Assembly: GCF_020037015.1 (NCBI RefSeq)
Contig: NZ_JAIQDE010000042.1
Coordinates: forward strand, 1-63,728
DNA length: 63,728 nt
Source: Corallococcus sp. AS-1-6
GTDB taxonomy: Bacteria > Myxococcota > Myxococcia > Myxococcales > Myxococcaceae
Direction of reading: 5' to 3'
The position numbers and the translations under genes are program-made. Positions 63,306 to 63,728 of the stretch are shown piece after piece. The notes beneath the pieces are model-generated. The model was not told the origin of the DNA and did not search any database. It was given only the letters and a program-made list of their open reading frames with translations. Numbering within the stretch: the stretch's first letter is position 1; each line of letters begins with the position of its first letter.

Positions 63306-63728
63306 ATGACAATTCCTTTCATGATGGTGGGTCATGCCCTGGCGCTCCTGTCCGGGGCTGCCCCCAGCAGTTGTGCAGCCCCGGAGCCTGCGCCGTCATG
63401 GGTGTCGAAGTTCGCCCCCAGCGCCTCCGACTGCTCCATGGATTCGACCGTTCCCGGCCCTCAGTGGCTGCCCGTGGCGGTGCGGCGCATCCCGGTGGTG
63501 GTCCATGTCGTCGCGGACAGCGCTTGCTCGAATGGCAACGTCTCGGACGCACTGGTCCATAGCCAGATCGCGGTCCTCAATGAGGACTTCCGCGCGCTGG
63601 CTGGCACTCCTGGGGGCAGTGGGGTGGACAGCAAGATTGAGTTCTTCCTGGCGTATCCGTCCGGCCAACGACGTGCCGTGAGGGGTTGCCGGCGTAGCGG
63701 CGCGCGGCGGACGCTTCCGGGCATGGCG
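63306..63728 (+). CDS. M43-like secreted metalloprotease, partial at window edge
   Basis: The frame runs off the right edge. After a hydrophobic N terminus (MTIPFMMVGHALALLSGAA), residues about 64-118 read like the N-terminal part of myxobacterial M43/pappalysin-type proteases: IPVVVHVVADS, VSDALVHSQIAVLNEDFRAL and GVDSKIEFFLA. After FFLA the translation becomes basic and unrelated (YPSGQRRAVRGCRRSG), although +1-frame codons there read PTT. Either a frameshift, a sequence error or an insertion junction lies near 63655-63680. The catalytic HExxH region would be beyond the window. Confidence 0.6.
   Translation, partial: MTIPFMMVGHALALLSGAAPSSCAAPEPAPSWVSKFAPSASDCSMDSTVPGPQWLPVAVRRIPVVVHVVADSACSNGNVSDALVHSQIAVLNEDFRALAGTPGGSGVDSKIEFFLAYPSGQRRAVRGCRRSGARRTLPGMA

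Overview
The window reads as one piece of a very GC-rich (about 70%) Myxococcota chromosome, most like the Cystobacterineae (Corallococcus/Myxococcus group). This is inferred from the strong G/C preference at third codon positions, many lipoproteins and Ser/Thr kinases, kinase-ATPase-FGE and TPR-PEGA-TonB receptor fusions, an ADYC-type protein, and the mix of GTG, TTG and ATG starts. No database search was possible. I see no rRNA, tRNA, transposase or CRISPR array.

Layout. 1-11.2 kb holds housekeeping and membrane genes on both strands: alpha/beta hydrolase, CBS-like protein, GIY-YIG protein, small membrane proteins, QueE, NudC, an FKBP lipoprotein, an MFS exporter, GNAT, a TPR-PEGA-TonB receptor and a HIT protein. 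11.3-22.9 kb is an envelope and signalling block: two surface lipoproteins (one with six propeller-like repeats), a stand-alone response regulator, a 1271-residue kinase-ATPase-FGE fusion, an ADYC lipoprotein and a CDGCH lipoprotein. 23.1-27.7 kb is an RND efflux pair without an outer-membrane factor. 27.7-38.4 kb carries 4-alpha-glucanotransferase, a glycolipid-binding-like protein divergent from an AraC regulator, a STAS-like protein, an aminotransferase, a TLC/MFS-type carrier translationally coupled to a Tat epimerase, and NDH-2. 38.7-43.5 kb is one open frame joining topoisomerase III to RecQ helicase. 43.8-58.4 kb holds a metallo-beta-lactamase-fold protein, a zinc metalloprotease, a DUF5335-like protein, a ClpX-like ATPase, a coupled pair of lipoproteins (one with a JAMM motif), trehalohydrolase TreZ, a secreted discoidin-domain protein, an M20 peptidase, a VOC protein, a PEGA kinase and a two-gene ABC exporter. 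58.6-60.3 kb is EttA.

The right end (60.3-63.7 kb) has visibly lower GC and looks like an accessory island: an AAA/OLD-like ATPase overlapping a TOPRIM/DUF4276-like gene (architecture of AbiL- and PARIS-type defence modules), a DUF3349-like small protein, two tiny proteins that resemble EF-Tu domains 2 and 3 without a GTPase domain, and an M43-like protease that loses family resemblance just before the edge.

The two strongest leads for undescribed biology are the TopB-RecQ single-chain fusion and the ATPase/TOPRIM/split-EF-Tu cassette. Strong hairpin terminators separate several transcription units; most promoters cannot be called with confidence.
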